From Acidobacteriota bacterium (GTDB lineage: Bacteria > Acidobacteriota > Thermoanaerobaculia > Multivoradales > J023), in contig JAJCXO010000102.1 of the NCBI GenBank assembly GCA_029263395.1, positions 19,324 through 83,323 on the forward strand: a DNA stretch of 64,000 nucleotides. The letters are read 5' to 3'. Position numbers and translations under genes: made by a program. The notes beneath the pieces were generated by a model, which made no database searches, was not told where the DNA came from, and saw only the letters and a list, made by a program, of their open reading frames with translations. Positions within the stretch are counted from its first letter, which is position 1; each line of letters begins with the position of its first letter. Below are positions 44,724 through 54,560 of the stretch, one piece after another.

Positions 44724-44919
44724 CGGCCAAGAAGGCATCGAGAGTTCGGTCGGCCTTGTGGACTGCGCAGCAGCTCCGAAAACTCGCCGGATCTCTTACA
44801 TCATGCCTAAGCTCTTTTTATGCCACCGGATACGAGAAGCCAACAGTTGCGCAGCTCAAACACGCTCGCTGCTTGCTCGCTCCACAAGGCCTCCCTCACT
44901 GAGCCGAATATGGCTTTTC
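44724..44919 (-). repeat. Dispersed intergenic element, full-length copy
   Basis: About 196 bases, in reverse orientation. Read on the minus strand it runs GGCTCAGTGAGGGAGG, CTTGTGGAGCGAGCAAGCAG, GAGCTGCGCA, GAGATCCGGCGAGTTT, GAGCTGCTGCGCAG, CCACAAGGCC and ends in ACTCTCGATGCCTTCTTGG. The copy at 54561-54760 follows the same order with high identity. No open reading frame is conserved between copies. Confidence 0.8.
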
Positions 44920-45029
44920 TCTCGAGTAACAAGGATTGCTACTCACATGGAGTTTTTTTCCAAGTGACAAGCTTGGTTATAGTCACGGGTTACTGCCCCT
45001 CTGGGGAATGCTCCCCTCAGAAACTCCCA

Positions 45030-45076
45030 AGTCCCGGTAGGGACTTCATCACTGAGCGAGGGGTTTCAACCCCTCG
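45030..45076. terminator. Hairpin pair between convergent genes, probable bidirectional terminator
   Basis: AGTCCC/GGGACT (45030-45045, loop GGTA) is followed by the perfect 20-base palindrome CGAGGGGTTTCAACCCCTCG (45057-45076). A third, imperfect hairpin of CCCCTC/GGGG type precedes at about 44995-45021. They lie between convergent genes. Confidence 0.55.
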
Positions 45077-45142
45077 TGGCGAAAGGTTGTTTGTTTCTTG
45101 GCGATGAGGCGTCAAACAGGCGTGAGAGCTGGACGGAACCCG

Positions 45143-47044
45143 CTAGCTGCCAAGTGAAGGTGAGATTGTTGCCAGTTGCAGACCCTGGCCTGCCTCCAGA
45201 TCGACTTTGCTGCGCAGCACGTCGGACTTGGGGATAAAGTCGACTCGTCCGGTTGCCCAGAGTTTGGTGGTGGCTGTTGATGCACCGAAGCGGCGATGAA
45301 ACTGTTCGACACAAGCAGCCGGTAGGTGATCCGGGTAAAGCTGGATACCGGCAAAGTCGTTGAGGGCGAAGAAGTCTGTAAAGAACGTCCATTCCTCAGG
45401 TGAGAAACAGCGCTGCTCGTCGACTGTCGCCAAAAGCTTAGGCCAGCCAGCGTTGAGGTGGGCCGCAATCTGGGAGTGCCGCAGACGACCGAAGTAGTGA
45501 CCGACCACCTTTTTGCGGTGGAAGCGGCGAGTGCTGGAGACGGTGTGGGTAGCCTCGTACAATGGGCACAATGTGTCCAAGCCGACGCCATTGCCAGCGA
45601 CGACACAGAATGGCCAGTCGAGGACGGCTTCCCCCGGCTGTTGTCGAACGTGATCCATGTAGGTGAGGAAGCTTTCCGTCGGACGGTGGACTCGATGGCG
45701 GCCATGGTTGAGGCCGTAAGCGACGCTGAGCTCGGTTGCTCCCAGCAGGAGGAAGGCCATGGTGACAACAATTTTCCGGGCTCGTGTCAGGCTAGCCCAT
45801 GGAATGCCCAGACTTACCAGGGCACAGAGGACCGGTAGGACCACCGTCGTGCGGCTGGCGACGCGGGTGAAGCGGGTCCACGGCAGAAGCTTGAGTGTCG
45901 GTAGGAGTGGGCTGTAGAACACCAACAGCGCTCCCAGGACCACCAACGGCAGCAAGATCAGTAGACGGCGATTTTGGAGATGTCCCCAGGTACCGAGTAA
46001 GGCAGCCAGCAGCAGCGTCCAGCCGACGGATCCGGCCCCCAACCCTTCGGGTTGATCGTGGAAATTGAACCCTGGCGTCCGCGGATGGAATGCCGGCAAA
46101 TAGGGCAGCGCGAGTCGCAGCGGACTCGCTGCCATGATCACCCGTTGGTCGGCGACGATCAGCTCGGGTTCACCTTCGAAGCTGCCAGCAGCCTGCACAA
46201 TGCCGAGAATCGGCGGCACATAAAGCCAGCCAAGGCACAACATCACCGCCAGTAGGGCAGCGCAAACGGTGCGATGACGACACCAGTCCCGACGGTAGAT
46301 CGTTGAGATCTGTTGCCAGAGGGCCTGCCGGTTTGATGGCTGATGGCTCGAGACCCGACGTCGGTAGAGTTGCAGCAGCCCGACGATGGTCAGGGTGACC
46401 GTCAGGGACAACAAGGAGAAGGCCGCAATGTAGGCCAGGTCCAGCCCTAGGACCAACAGGGTCAAACATCCACGAATCAACCACAGACGCAGGCCAGGCC
46501 ATTGTCGGGCGACCACTCGACGGAAGATCAAACCGTCGACGACGATGCCGAGGATCATCCAATGGTAGACCGCGATGTTGAGGTGGTAGGGATATTTGTT
46601 GAGACCGTAAAAGTTGAACAAGTTGGCGAAGAGGCTGGCGATCAGGGCTCGACGATGGCCAACCTCACGATAGAGCAGCAGGTAAACGCCAACCCAGCCA
46701 ATCAACAACGACACGAGGTAATACCCACGCAACCACGGACCGTCGCCCAGCCATCGCAGGCAGGCCGAGAAGATCAAGTCGCGTTCGAGTCCCCAAGACT
46801 GGAAGACACTGCTCACGCCGTAGGGGTAGAACACCTGGTCAGTGTCCAGGTCCAAATGAGGCAGTGGTGTCCAATCAAAATTTTCACTGACGTAAAACCC
46901 GAGGTATTCCCATTGGTTGGTGTCCCGCGGGCCGATGAGCGGTGAGGATAGGTCGCGAACCACCGTCAGGCCGAGCAGTGCCGTCATCCCGCCACACAAG
47001 GCCAGGGCGAGTATCGATGGACGCGGGGAAGAACGAATAGACAT
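45143..47044 (-). CDS. Polytopic membrane protein, GT-C-like glycosyltransferase
   Basis: A 633-residue protein with about 10-12 hydrophobic segments and a soluble C-terminal domain (from about 500). An early periplasmic loop holds acidic residues (LIGPRDTNQWEY, DLDTDQVFYPYG) as in GT-C enzymes that use polyprenyl-phosphate sugars. The ATG at 47044 is preferred: it lies 8 bases after the upstream gene's stop and begins just before the first membrane helix. Family assignment is tentative; exact substrate unknown. Confidence 0.7.
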   Translation of the reverse strand: MSIRSSPRPSILALALCGGMTALLGLTVVRDLSSPLIGPRDTNQWEYLGFYVSENFDWTPLPHLDLDTDQVFYPYGVSSVFQSWGLERDLIFSACLRWLGDGPWLRGYYLVSLLIGWVGVYLLLYREVGHRRALIASLFANLFNFYGLNKYPYHLNIAVYHWMILGIVVDGLIFRRVVARQWPGLRLWLIRGCLTLLVLGLDLAYIAAFSLLSLTVTLTIVGLLQLYRRRVSSHQPSNRQALWQQISTIYRRDWCRHRTVCAALLAVMLCLGWLYVPPILGIVQAAGSFEGEPELIVADQRVIMAASPLRLALPYLPAFHPRTPGFNFHDQPEGLGAGSVGWTLLLAALLGTWGHLQNRRLLILLPLVVLGALLVFYSPLLPTLKLLPWTRFTRVASRTTVVLPVLCALVSLGIPWASLTRARKIVVTMAFLLLGATELSVAYGLNHGRHRVHRPTESFLTYMDHVRQQPGEAVLDWPFCVVAGNGVGLDTLCPLYEATHTVSSTRRFHRKKVVGHYFGRLRHSQIAAHLNAGWPKLLATVDEQRCFSPEEWTFFTDFFALNDFAGIQLYPDHLPAACVEQFHRRFGASTATTKLWATGRVDFIPKSDVLRSKVDLEAGQGLQLATISPSLGS

Positions 47045-47052
47045 GGCTGGGC

Positions 47053-48762
47053 TCAGGGGGCGCCGGGTTCCACGACGCTGCTTGGATCGATGGCCGGTGG
47101 TAGGTGATACAAGCGGATCGAGGCGCCGATCTGCGCCACCGGCTCGAAGGCTTCCAGCCAGGCGTGGTCTGGCCACACCTTGATGCGCATCAGGCTAGCC
47201 GCAACCCAGCCCTCAGCGCGCTCGTTGGCCGCCAGCAGGCGATAGGGCGGAAAGTCGAACCCTGCAAGCTCAGCGGAGGTGAATAACGCCAGGGAGACCT
47301 GATCGATCTGACGCGCCGCCAGTTCGCGCTCCAACCTCAGCAAATCTTGCCCCCAGTCGAGATCGGAGTCGACAAGGATAGTTTCCGGATGGTCTCCAGC
47401 CAGCTCATTGAACCAAGGAAGGTAGTCGGGATGAGCCGAAACCACCCCCACGGCCTGCCAGAGCAGCAGACCACCCACCAATCCACGACTGACGATTGGC
47501 CACCGAGACAACTGCCATAAGCGGATACAACCGAGCCCAGCCAGCAGGCTCAAGAGCGGGTAGATCGGCAGGATGTGCCGCAAGCCAATCGCCAGCGGGC
47601 TTGGCAACACAGCCACTAACATCGCCCCGGCGGACAGTGCGGGGACCCAGTGCCGCCAGTCGCGATCTGTGGAGCGGGCCAGAGCCACGATCCCGAAGGC
47701 GCTCAGCAGCAGGAAGGGTAACGGCGTTTTGGTCGCCAAGGCGACGGGAAAAAACGCCCAATGACCGGTGGTCGAGACCTCGCCCAGGAGGTAGCTCAAA
47801 TGCCCTAGGTTGCTGTGGACGCGCAACCGATCGAGCCCGACGAAGTGTTCTGGAGCGGGCGTCGACATCTCAACGATGTTGTAGGCCAACTGATGCACCT
47901 GGCTACCTGGTGAAACCCACCGGTCGATGAAGCGGTGCGGTCGGTTGGCGTCCGTCAGCACCGGGCCGAACGAGAATTGATAAACCGTCCACACCAAGAG
48001 CGCCGCGACGCCAGCAGCCATCACCAACCCACCCAACCAGCGACGGCTTGCGGCGTTGGAAGGGCCGTTGCAAAGAGGGGATGGGCGGTACCTGCGGGCC
48101 GCCACAATCGCCAGGCCGCATACCGCGAGAAACAAGTAGGCCGAAAATTTGGTTGCCAACGCCAAGCCTACAGCCAGCCCGAGGGTCAAGGAGCGCCCCG
48201 GCGTTGCGTTCTCGAGCCACCGTAGGAGCGCGAAGAGTGCCCCGAATAGAGTTGCCGTTGCTGCCATGTCGGTGGTTGCCAGTCCGGCGTGGGCCAGCAC
48301 CGGTGGCAAGGTCACGAACAGGCCACAAGCAGCCAGCGCGACCCAATGGCCGTAGAGCCGTCGAGCCCACAACCAGACCAGCGCCGCGGCAGCAACAAAA
48401 AACGGCAAGCTGCCCAAGCGGGCGCGCGCCAGCGTTTCGCGATAGGAGGTTCCGGTGCGTAGGAGATGAGGCAGCTCAGCCGGGGTATCAATGGCGGACA
48501 TGCCAGCCAGATGGGGGCCGAGCGCGATCGCGATCCGGCCGAGGGGGGGATTTTCGGGCTGCAGCCGGTAGGTACCCCGTTGCCACCACTCGAGGCCGGT
48601 TGCGATGTGGAGGGCTTCGTCAATCGTCTGCGAGAAGACTCCGTACGTCGCCATCACCTGAGTGCAGGCGATCACGGTCAAGAGCACAGTCGAGAGCACG
48701 GTCAAGAGTACGGCGACAGGAACTCGACGGCGCTCAGTCCACAGGCTGAAGAGAGGAGACAT
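47053..48762 (-). CDS. GT39/ArnT-like membrane glycosyltransferase
   Basis: A 569-residue GT-C protein. After the first helix the loop FSQTIDEALHIATGLEWW carries the Asp-Glu pair expected of ArnT/PMT-type enzymes; LQPENPPLGRI follows, as in family members. About 10-12 membrane segments and a small C-terminal soluble domain complete it. It would move a sugar from a polyprenyl phosphate carrier to an acceptor outside the inner membrane. The ATG at 48762 is preferred because it falls 11 bases after the previous gene's stop. Confidence 0.82.
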   Translation of the reverse strand: MSPLFSLWTERRRVPVAVLLTVLSTVLLTVIACTQVMATYGVFSQTIDEALHIATGLEWWQRGTYRLQPENPPLGRIAIALGPHLAGMSAIDTPAELPHLLRTGTSYRETLARARLGSLPFFVAAAALVWLWARRLYGHWVALAACGLFVTLPPVLAHAGLATTDMAATATLFGALFALLRWLENATPGRSLTLGLAVGLALATKFSAYLFLAVCGLAIVAARRYRPSPLCNGPSNAASRRWLGGLVMAAGVAALLVWTVYQFSFGPVLTDANRPHRFIDRWVSPGSQVHQLAYNIVEMSTPAPEHFVGLDRLRVHSNLGHLSYLLGEVSTTGHWAFFPVALATKTPLPFLLLSAFGIVALARSTDRDWRHWVPALSAGAMLVAVLPSPLAIGLRHILPIYPLLSLLAGLGCIRLWQLSRWPIVSRGLVGGLLLWQAVGVVSAHPDYLPWFNELAGDHPETILVDSDLDWGQDLLRLERELAARQIDQVSLALFTSAELAGFDFPPYRLLAANERAEGWVAASLMRIKVWPDHAWLEAFEPVAQIGASIRLYHLPPAIDPSSVVEPGAP

Positions 48763-48773
48763 CCGCTGGGTTT

Positions 48774-49457
48774 TTACCGGCGCAGGATCGCCAGCCAACG
48801 TCCCAGGTTGAGCAAGCTGGCGAGGGAAGCGGCGACATACGTGAGGGCGCAGGCGGTGAGGATCTCCCGGGCAGCGCGTTGGTCGCGAGGTTGTATCCAG
48901 TTGTTGGCAGCCAACAGGGGCAAGGCTCGCCGGAAGCTGGCATCCCATTCCACCGGCAACGTCACGAGGTGCACCAGTACCGTGGAGCCGAGGGTTGCCA
49001 GGCCGCCCAACAGCATCAGTAAGCCGACCCTTGGAGAGTGGGTCAAGAGGGCGATCAACGGCGTCGCCATCATCAAACCTGCGCCGATCTTCTGCACGAT
49101 CTGGCCGCCCATGACCATGCGACTGCGGGCTCGAAACGGCGGATAACCCGACGCATCTTGGATGACGTGCCCAACCTCATGACAGGCGGTGACCAACGAC
49201 GTCAACGACCGTGGGTGGGCATCCTTGGTGTTGAGCCGAATTCGTTTGGCGGTGGGATCATAGTGACTGCCGGCATCGGTTGGTTCAACCCGGACGTCGC
49301 CCAACTGCAACCCTTCGATCAGGTGGCGGGCCAACTCACTACCGGTTCCTGGTAGATCGTCCCTTCGCCCGCCATGTTTGGCCAGGACGTGTTTGGCCCA
49401 CAACTGAGGGCCAAACACCGCCGAGACCACGAGCAAAATCAGGAGGAGTAGAGGCAT
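48774..49457 (-). CDS. YugP-type membrane zinc metallopeptidase
   Basis: A 227-residue protein of the Zn_peptidase_2 family. It shows an N-terminal helix (PLLLLILLVVSAVFG), the zinc site H93-E-V-G-H97 (TACHEVGHVIQ) and three further membrane segments. Typical YugP proteins are the same length and are presumed membrane proteases. I chose the ATG at 49457 since the family begins there; a longer frame would overlap the C25 gene. It heads the membrane glycosyltransferase operon. Confidence 0.85.
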   Translation of the reverse strand: MPLLLLILLVVSAVFGPQLWAKHVLAKHGGRRDDLPGTGSELARHLIEGLQLGDVRVEPTDAGSHYDPTAKRIRLNTKDAHPRSLTSLVTACHEVGHVIQDASGYPPFRARSRMVMGGQIVQKIGAGLMMATPLIALLTHSPRVGLLMLLGGLATLGSTVLVHLVTLPVEWDASFRRALPLLAANNWIQPRDQRAAREILTACALTYVAASLASLLNLGRWLAILRR

Positions 49458-49524
49458 GCCTGAGATTGTAGCGAGATTCCAGCCGGGACTGGTGGCTCTT
49501 CGAGGCTCGTCCGCTACCGGTTGC

Positions 49525-52500
49525 TCAGGGAATAGGTGTCGCCGGATCGCCAAGCAGTTGGTAGATGTAGGGCATCACACGGTCGGAGGACCCAGAATCG
49601 ACCAGGGTTTGCAGCGCCGCGGTGATGGCCTCACCGAGCGTCGAAGCACCGGCCGTGTTGCTATCGAACGTGCTGAGGTCAGGGCGGAAGATCGCCTGGT
49701 AGAGGGCGCGGTTGAGGGTGGCGGCGTCGGCATTGTTGGACAGTAGTGTGGCTCCCCACATTGCGATCGCGCCGCGATCGTCCGCTCGCACCAGGGCTTC
49801 ACCCAGCGAGGCGAAGCCTGGTAGATCAAACCGGCCCGACAGACAGCTCAGCGCCGTGACTACCGGCAACCGATTTGTGTTGGTCAGCGGATCAACATCG
49901 GCGATGGTCATCAAGCCATCATCGGCCATCCGATCGACGCCGCCATGGCCGATATAGTTAATCATCAAGGCGCCTTGGTCGAACCGATCTAGCAGGAGCT
50001 CCCGTGCAGTCGAGAGCGCTAGCTCGTCGAGATGAATCCGCTCGGTCGACACACTCGGTGCAAGGATCTCTGCAATGGCGTTGCTGTCGCTCGAAAAGTC
50101 GCCGGCTGCATCCGGGGCGTCAGCGAGTAGCAGCACATGATTCCGCCAATTGCCACCGGCCGAGTCGTAGGCGATCAGCTTGTCGATCACCAAATTGAGC
50201 TCCGCGGCGTTGCGCACCGGCAGGCGACCGATTGAGACCGGTGGTAGGGCGGCGTCTGGCAACCCGAGATCAACCAGCCCAACGTCCGAGCCGACCAGGC
50301 CATTAGGGGTGCTCACCAGGAGTGGGGGTATTAGATTCTCATCGAGTCCCAACACGTTGGTGTAATCCCAGCTGCCATCGCCAGCAAGCACGACGTAACG
50401 GGGTGGGCGTTGCCAATGCTGGCGAGCCCACTGTAAAAAATGGCGGAGCGCATCGGGACTTGCAATGCCATGGTTGAAGGCAAACTCGACGTCCTCGAGC
50501 GCAACAACGGTGGCTACGAGGCCTTGCGCCGATCGATGTTCGGCCAGCCGGGTTGCGGTTGCGACCAGGGCAGCAGGCGTCACCACAAGATAATCGGCGC
50601 CGGCCGGGTCGAACGCGGGTTGTTGGGTTGGACTCAAGGGCAGTGATTCGATCATCGACAAGTCGACGGCGAGATAGGGCGTCTCGGCCGTCGCTGGACC
50701 GAAACTGATCCGATAGGTATCCCCTATTGGGTCGACGTGGGCGCCAAGAAGCAGTTTAGGACGTCCCGGGCGGGTCAGATCGAAAACGGCGAGATCTGGC
50801 GAGTTGAAGCCGTTGACGGTGACGACCTCGTGCTGGTCACCGCGCAGCAGCAACCGACCGTTGATGGCTTCGAATCGGCGTTGGTAGCCAACCTCGACGC
50901 GGTCGACGAAGAAGATACTCGCGGCGACTTCGGGATCCAACAAGCCGGTGACCGTCAACGTGTTGTTGCCGTCGATCAGAATGCCGGGATCAACCTCGAG
51001 CTCGAGCCGTTGGCTGAGGTTTCCGTCCCAGGTCAATTCACCGATCTCGACGCCGTTGAGCATCAGCCGGACTCGGTAGTCGGGGCCGGCCGCTCGAGGT
51101 GAGACGCCCAGGACGGTGACCGCGAGAGTTGCTGGTGCCGAAGTCTCGGCACTTGGGGTGTTGAAGACAAGCGAGGCACTGCCAAGAGTGGGGCTACCCG
51201 CCACCACAAACTCCCAGAACCACAGTCCTTGTTCGGGATCCGTCTGTACAGAGACGACCGGCGAGCGGTCTTCCTCGAACCCGAGCGAGTCAAAGAAGGT
51301 CTGGGGGGCTGAGGTGGGATTGACCGCCGCGCTCTTACGTTCACGCATCGGTACGCCGCGGCCAGGACGAAGCCAATAGATATGCTCGTCGGTGTAAACG
51401 CTATCGATCGCTTCGCCATAAAAAGCCAAACCGGAGGCTTCGGCAGTGGTCAAAGTCGCGATAGCTCGGCCACGGTGCGTCAAACGCAGGCGATTACGGG
51501 CCAGATTGCGCTGGACCCAGTCAACACTTCGCCCGAGGGCCACCGCGATGTCCTCCGACGCGAGGTGATAGAGACCGTTCGTGCGTACTGCAATCCGACC
51601 GAGGTTGGAGCTGGCTCTCAAGGCATCCGGCGTTGTGCGTTTTGGTGCAGAGTCTTGGGCCGTGCCGGCTGTCGCGTCGACCGGCAACCTGGCGACGGGC
51701 GGGGATGTCACGGAGGTCAGGGGATGCGCCGTGCGGGAGAATCCAACCGAGCCGACAGCTAGAGGTGGTGCCGTGAGCAATCTCGACTTGGTGGCTGCAG
51801 CGTCCAAGCCGGCCTCGACCGAGCCGACGAACGGACCGTGGATAGTCATTTTTCCCGAGACTTCGACCTCGATCAGGCGATAGGCGTAACGGTCGCCAAC
51901 CGCCAGTTGCGTGTCGACGAAGCGATAGGTGCCGCCCTGAGGGGAGCTCAACAGAGCTGGCAAGAGGTCTTCGCTCGCGCGTTGATACCGCCTGGCCTTC
52001 TCATCCCAACGTTCGAGGTAATACCCCAGGGTCGCAACTTCGCCAGCGGTTTGCCACACGACTTGGACCCGTCCAGCGTCGTCAACGGCGTCCAGCTCGC
52101 CTGGGATACCGAAGACCTCGAGCGATGTCACCGATGAATAGGTCAGATCGGCGGTGAAGGTGCATTCCGAGCCTTCGTAGTCCGTCCCGCTGCCGAGGGC
52201 ACCGGTACCCACTTGGGTGGCGACACCGGTCGACTTGTCGATGGTCCACAGGCGGTTCTGCGTCGATGCCGGACCGCTGTTGCCGGTGGTGCCGTACAGC
52301 TGACCGCTGTCGTCGAAGCTCAAGCCCTCCATGTCGGTGATGTCAGTGCCGGTGGTGCTGCCGACCCGAAAGTCGCCTACTAGCGTCGTCGTGCCATTGG
52401 TCTTGTCGACGGTGTAGAGCTCGTTGGCGTTGGTGGCAAATAGCTGACCGTTGTCGGCCGGATCAAAGGCGATGTCGTCAACCTGGTTGCCGATGTCGTT

Positions 52501-53601
52501 TGCCCCGGTACCAGAGAACTCGACAAAATCCTCGCCGGTGCCAAAGGCATCGTCGAGAAAGACGCCAGTGGAGGCGAGGATGGCGAACAACTCGTCATTG
52601 CCAGCGCTGCCGTTGGAGCCATACAACACGAAAGTGGTCGGGTCGTAACTCAGGCCATCAACATCGGTGAAGGCAACACTGGTGGCTGAGCCGCCAATGG
52701 TTGCTGTGCCGGTGCCGTAAGTGTTCGCTAGCGGAAAGAATTGCCCGGTCGTTCGGTTCAGTCGGCCCAACTGATCGCCATCGGAACCGTACAATGCGCC
52801 GTGTTCAACTTGGTAGGCCAAGGCTTCGATCGAGCTACCGCCGGTGTCGCCGACAGTCGTCGGCACGCCAGCACTGCCGCCCGTGACTGGGATCTCCTTG
52901 AGCTCGTCGTTGCTGTCGGCGACGGCGTAACAGATCGTCGAGCTGGGGGCGGGCAGGACTCCGTCGAACTCGATCCGGAGCGCAGGCGCCGAGTTGTTCT
53001 CGCCGTTGAATGACTCCGCGGTACGCTGGCAGGCGCTGGTGGTGCAGCCAGAGACGGCGGCTTCGATCAGGACAACCAGGGCGTTGTTGGTGCTCCATCC
53101 GGGGCGATCGATAATCTCCTGCACGATCGAGGTAATGTCCGGGCTTTGGTGAACCTCGTTGACACTGTTCCACGACGGAAGGTTGTTCCAGGCAACGCTC
53201 GCACTGGTGGTGGTACGGCTCGAGATGTTCGAATTGGTGGTTGTGAAAGTGGCGGCGTTGTCGGCGTCTTCACCGCGGATGAGGACCGACGTCGAGCCGG
53301 TGTCGGTTTCGTCGGTCACAAATTCGAGCACCGCGCTGACGATCGTGGTGCCTTGCGGGATCGTGATGTTCTGAAAGCGCAGGCCAACAATCTGTTGTGT
53401 CGAACCGTCGAACACCAGCTCTATGTCTGAGCTGGTGAGGCTCATGTTCCCTGAACTCACCGTCTCTTCAGCGTCATCGGAACTCTGGCTGACGCGGGTG
53501 TCGAGGAATCCACCGTAGCTCGGGAAGGTTAGTGCTGCCAACACCACGGTCACGAGTGTCGAGACAGTGTTTCTTTTCAAGCTGTTTCTTGTCGCGCTCA
53601 T
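49525..53601 (-). CDS. Gingipain-like (C25) cysteine protease with DNRLRE-like and propeller-like regions
   Basis: A 1358-residue exported protease. The C-terminal ~350 residues are a peptidase C25 domain with catalytic H1219 (MINYIGHGG) and C1253 (ALSCLSG). The N-terminus, after a signal peptide (STLVTVVLAALTF), is a DNRLRE-like domain (about 35-215), followed by a propeller-like region with DGLSYDPTTFVLYG and DMEGLSFDDSGQLYG repeats, and beta-sandwich linkers. The start at 53601 has GGAGG 10 bases upstream; 53673 also has AGGGG and would add 24 residues. Gingipain-like proteases are often secreted by type IX systems, but no type IX sorting domain is visible; the protein ends right after the C25 domain. 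Confidence 0.88.
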   Translation of the reverse strand: MSATRNSLKRNTVSTLVTVVLAALTFPSYGGFLDTRVSQSSDDAEETVSSGNMSLTSSDIELVFDGSTQQIVGLRFQNITIPQGTTIVSAVLEFVTDETDTGSTSVLIRGEDADNAATFTTTNSNISSRTTTSASVAWNNLPSWNSVNEVHQSPDITSIVQEIIDRPGWSTNNALVVLIEAAVSGCTTSACQRTAESFNGENNSAPALRIEFDGVLPAPSSTICYAVADSNDELKEIPVTGGSAGVPTTVGDTGGSSIEALAYQVEHGALYGSDGDQLGRLNRTTGQFFPLANTYGTGTATIGGSATSVAFTDVDGLSYDPTTFVLYGSNGSAGNDELFAILASTGVFLDDAFGTGEDFVEFSGTGANDIGNQVDDIAFDPADNGQLFATNANELYTVDKTNGTTTLVGDFRVGSTTGTDITDMEGLSFDDSGQLYGTTGNSGPASTQNRLWTIDKSTGVATQVGTGALGSGTDYEGSECTFTADLTYSSVTSLEVFGIPGELDAVDDAGRVQVVWQTAGEVATLGYYLERWDEKARRYQRASEDLLPALLSSPQGGTYRFVDTQLAVGDRYAYRLIEVEVSGKMTIHGPFVGSVEAGLDAAATKSRLLTAPPLAVGSVGFSRTAHPLTSVTSPPVARLPVDATAGTAQDSAPKRTTPDALRASSNLGRIAVRTNGLYHLASEDIAVALGRSVDWVQRNLARNRLRLTHRGRAIATLTTAEASGLAFYGEAIDSVYTDEHIYWLRPGRGVPMRERKSAAVNPTSAPQTFFDSLGFEEDRSPVVSVQTDPEQGLWFWEFVVAGSPTLGSASLVFNTPSAETSAPATLAVTVLGVSPRAAGPDYRVRLMLNGVEIGELTWDGNLSQRLELEVDPGILIDGNNTLTVTGLLDPEVAASIFFVDRVEVGYQRRFEAINGRLLLRGDQHEVVTVNGFNSPDLAVFDLTRPGRPKLLLGAHVDPIGDTYRISFGPATAETPYLAVDLSMIESLPLSPTQQPAFDPAGADYLVVTPAALVATATRLAEHRSAQGLVATVVALEDVEFAFNHGIASPDALRHFLQWARQHWQRPPRYVVLAGDGSWDYTNVLGLDENLIPPLLVSTPNGLVGSDVGLVDLGLPDAALPPVSIGRLPVRNAAELNLVIDKLIAYDSAGGNWRNHVLLLADAPDAAGDFSSDSNAIAEILAPSVSTERIHLDELALSTARELLLDRFDQGALMINYIGHGGVDRMADDGLMTIADVDPLTNTNRLPVVTALSCLSGRFDLPGFASLGEALVRADDRGAIAMWGATLLSNNADAATLNRALYQAIFRPDLSTFDSNTAGASTLGEAITAALQTLVDSGSSDRVMPYIYQLLGDPATPIP

Positions 53602-53673
53602 CGGCCGACGCCTCCAGCTTTTGACCCGGCACTGGTTGTTGGCTTCGAGCTCCATATCCTCAGTTCTTCCCAT

Positions 53674-54056
53674 CGGATCCCCTATTAGTTCGTAGGACTG
53701 AACTCTGCAAGGTTAACATTCGCTCTTTGTGGTGAACTTGCTCTCGAGATTCAGAGAAACTCGAGATGACACTCTTGCCCTCAGAGAGGGTATGGTGGAT
53801 TCCGACGCTCTGCCATGCTGAGTGTGATGTCGCCTCTCGCAGGGCCACAATCGAAACCGTGGACGACGGCGGCACGGCAGCTTGTCCACCAGTTGGGCGG
53901 GTGCGGAAATTTGCTGGCCGCAACAAGCTGGCGACACCGAGGCCGAAATGCTCAGATCAGCTAAACGCGGGGTGGCGCGGCCTGGGATCCGGGATCCCAA
54001 TGTTGGCTTTCGCTGCGCGCGCTCGGCCAGGCGCTGAAGTGGGTCAGCACTCGGTT
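53674..54056. other. Intergenic region without a supported gene
   Basis: About 380 bases. The only notable feature is a 17-base palindrome TGGGATCCGGGATCCCA at 53983-53999. An open frame on the plus strand across 53766-54212 has no recognisable family and reads antisense through the DUF6435 gene, so I do not call it. Confidence 0.5.
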
Positions 54057-54098
54057 GCGTTGGTCAGTCGCCTGGTAGCGTTGGTCAGCCGCCTGGTT
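54057..54098. repeat. 21-base tandem repeat at the end of the DUF6435 gene
   Basis: GCGTTGGTCAGTCGCCTGGT is repeated with one change as GCGTTGGTCAGCCGCCTGGT (units 54057-54077 and 54078-54098). The second copy overlaps the last codons of the DUF6435 gene. Confidence 0.7.
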
Positions 54099-54267
54099 GT
54101 GGTTGGCGAAGTTCGTCGATTCTGTCCGCGAGGGCTTCGGCCTCTGCCATCAAGGTGGCGTACTGGGGGATTTTACCGCTGCGTTGCGCGTCGCGTGCCT
54201 CTTTCAATTTGAGGGCGTATTGCTTTTCGAGTTTCTCGAGAGGGCTGCTGCGAAATAGGTTGAACAT
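54085..54267 (-). CDS. DUF6435 (Lacal_2735 family) small protein
   Basis: A 60-residue protein that starts MFNLFRSSPLEKLEKQYALK and continues with a helical KLKEARDAQRSGKIPQYA segment, the hallmark of this small family of unknown function. AAGGA stands 4-5 bases before the ATG. The Gln/Pro/Gly-rich C-terminus is encoded by a 21-base repeat. No operon partner. Confidence 0.8.
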   Translation of the reverse strand: MFNLFRSSPLEKLEKQYALKLKEARDAQRSGKIPQYATLMAEAEALADRIDELRQPQPGG

Positions 54268-54306
54268 GCTGTCCTTTGTGGGGGCTTTTTTTAAGTTAGA
54301 TCCCGT

Positions 54307-54399
54307 CCCGTTTTGCCATTTCCGGCCCGCTGAGGGAGGTCTTGTGGAGCGAGCAAGCAGCGAGCATGTTTGTGAGTTCTCGATGCGTTCTTGGACAGG
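54307..54399 (+). repeat. Dispersed intergenic element, short copy
   Basis: It has the family opening (GCCATTTCCGG, then CTGAGGGAGGTCTTGTGG), AGCGAGCAAGCAGCGAGCAT, and the tail GAGTTCTCGATGCGTTCTTGG, but lacks the inner ~100 bases of the long copies. It is in the same orientation as the copy about 250 bases downstream. Confidence 0.75.
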
Positions 54400-54560
54400 A
54401 TCGAGTTAGGAAACAATGGATTTTGCGGAGCTGGAGGTCGACTAACGCCACGATGGAGTTGCCCCCTGCACTCTTTTATGTCTTCGCTACTTCAGATCGG
54501 TTGGATGCGACGCCCGCCGGGTGAGCTGCTTCAAGGTTCAAGAAACTAGCGTGACCCCTC

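Noticed and set aside
44719..44967. Short frames containing RSTRPPSLS in several intergenic regions
   Set aside because: The shared peptide comes from the dispersed nucleotide repeat; copies are in different frames and lack common starts.
45057..45076. Single CRISPR repeat (GTTTCAACCCC-like)
   Set aside because: It occurs once and is explained as a palindromic hairpin between convergent genes.
53766..54212. 148-codon plus-strand frame
   Set aside because: No family resemblance or ribosome site, and it reads antisense through the DUF6435 gene and its repeat.
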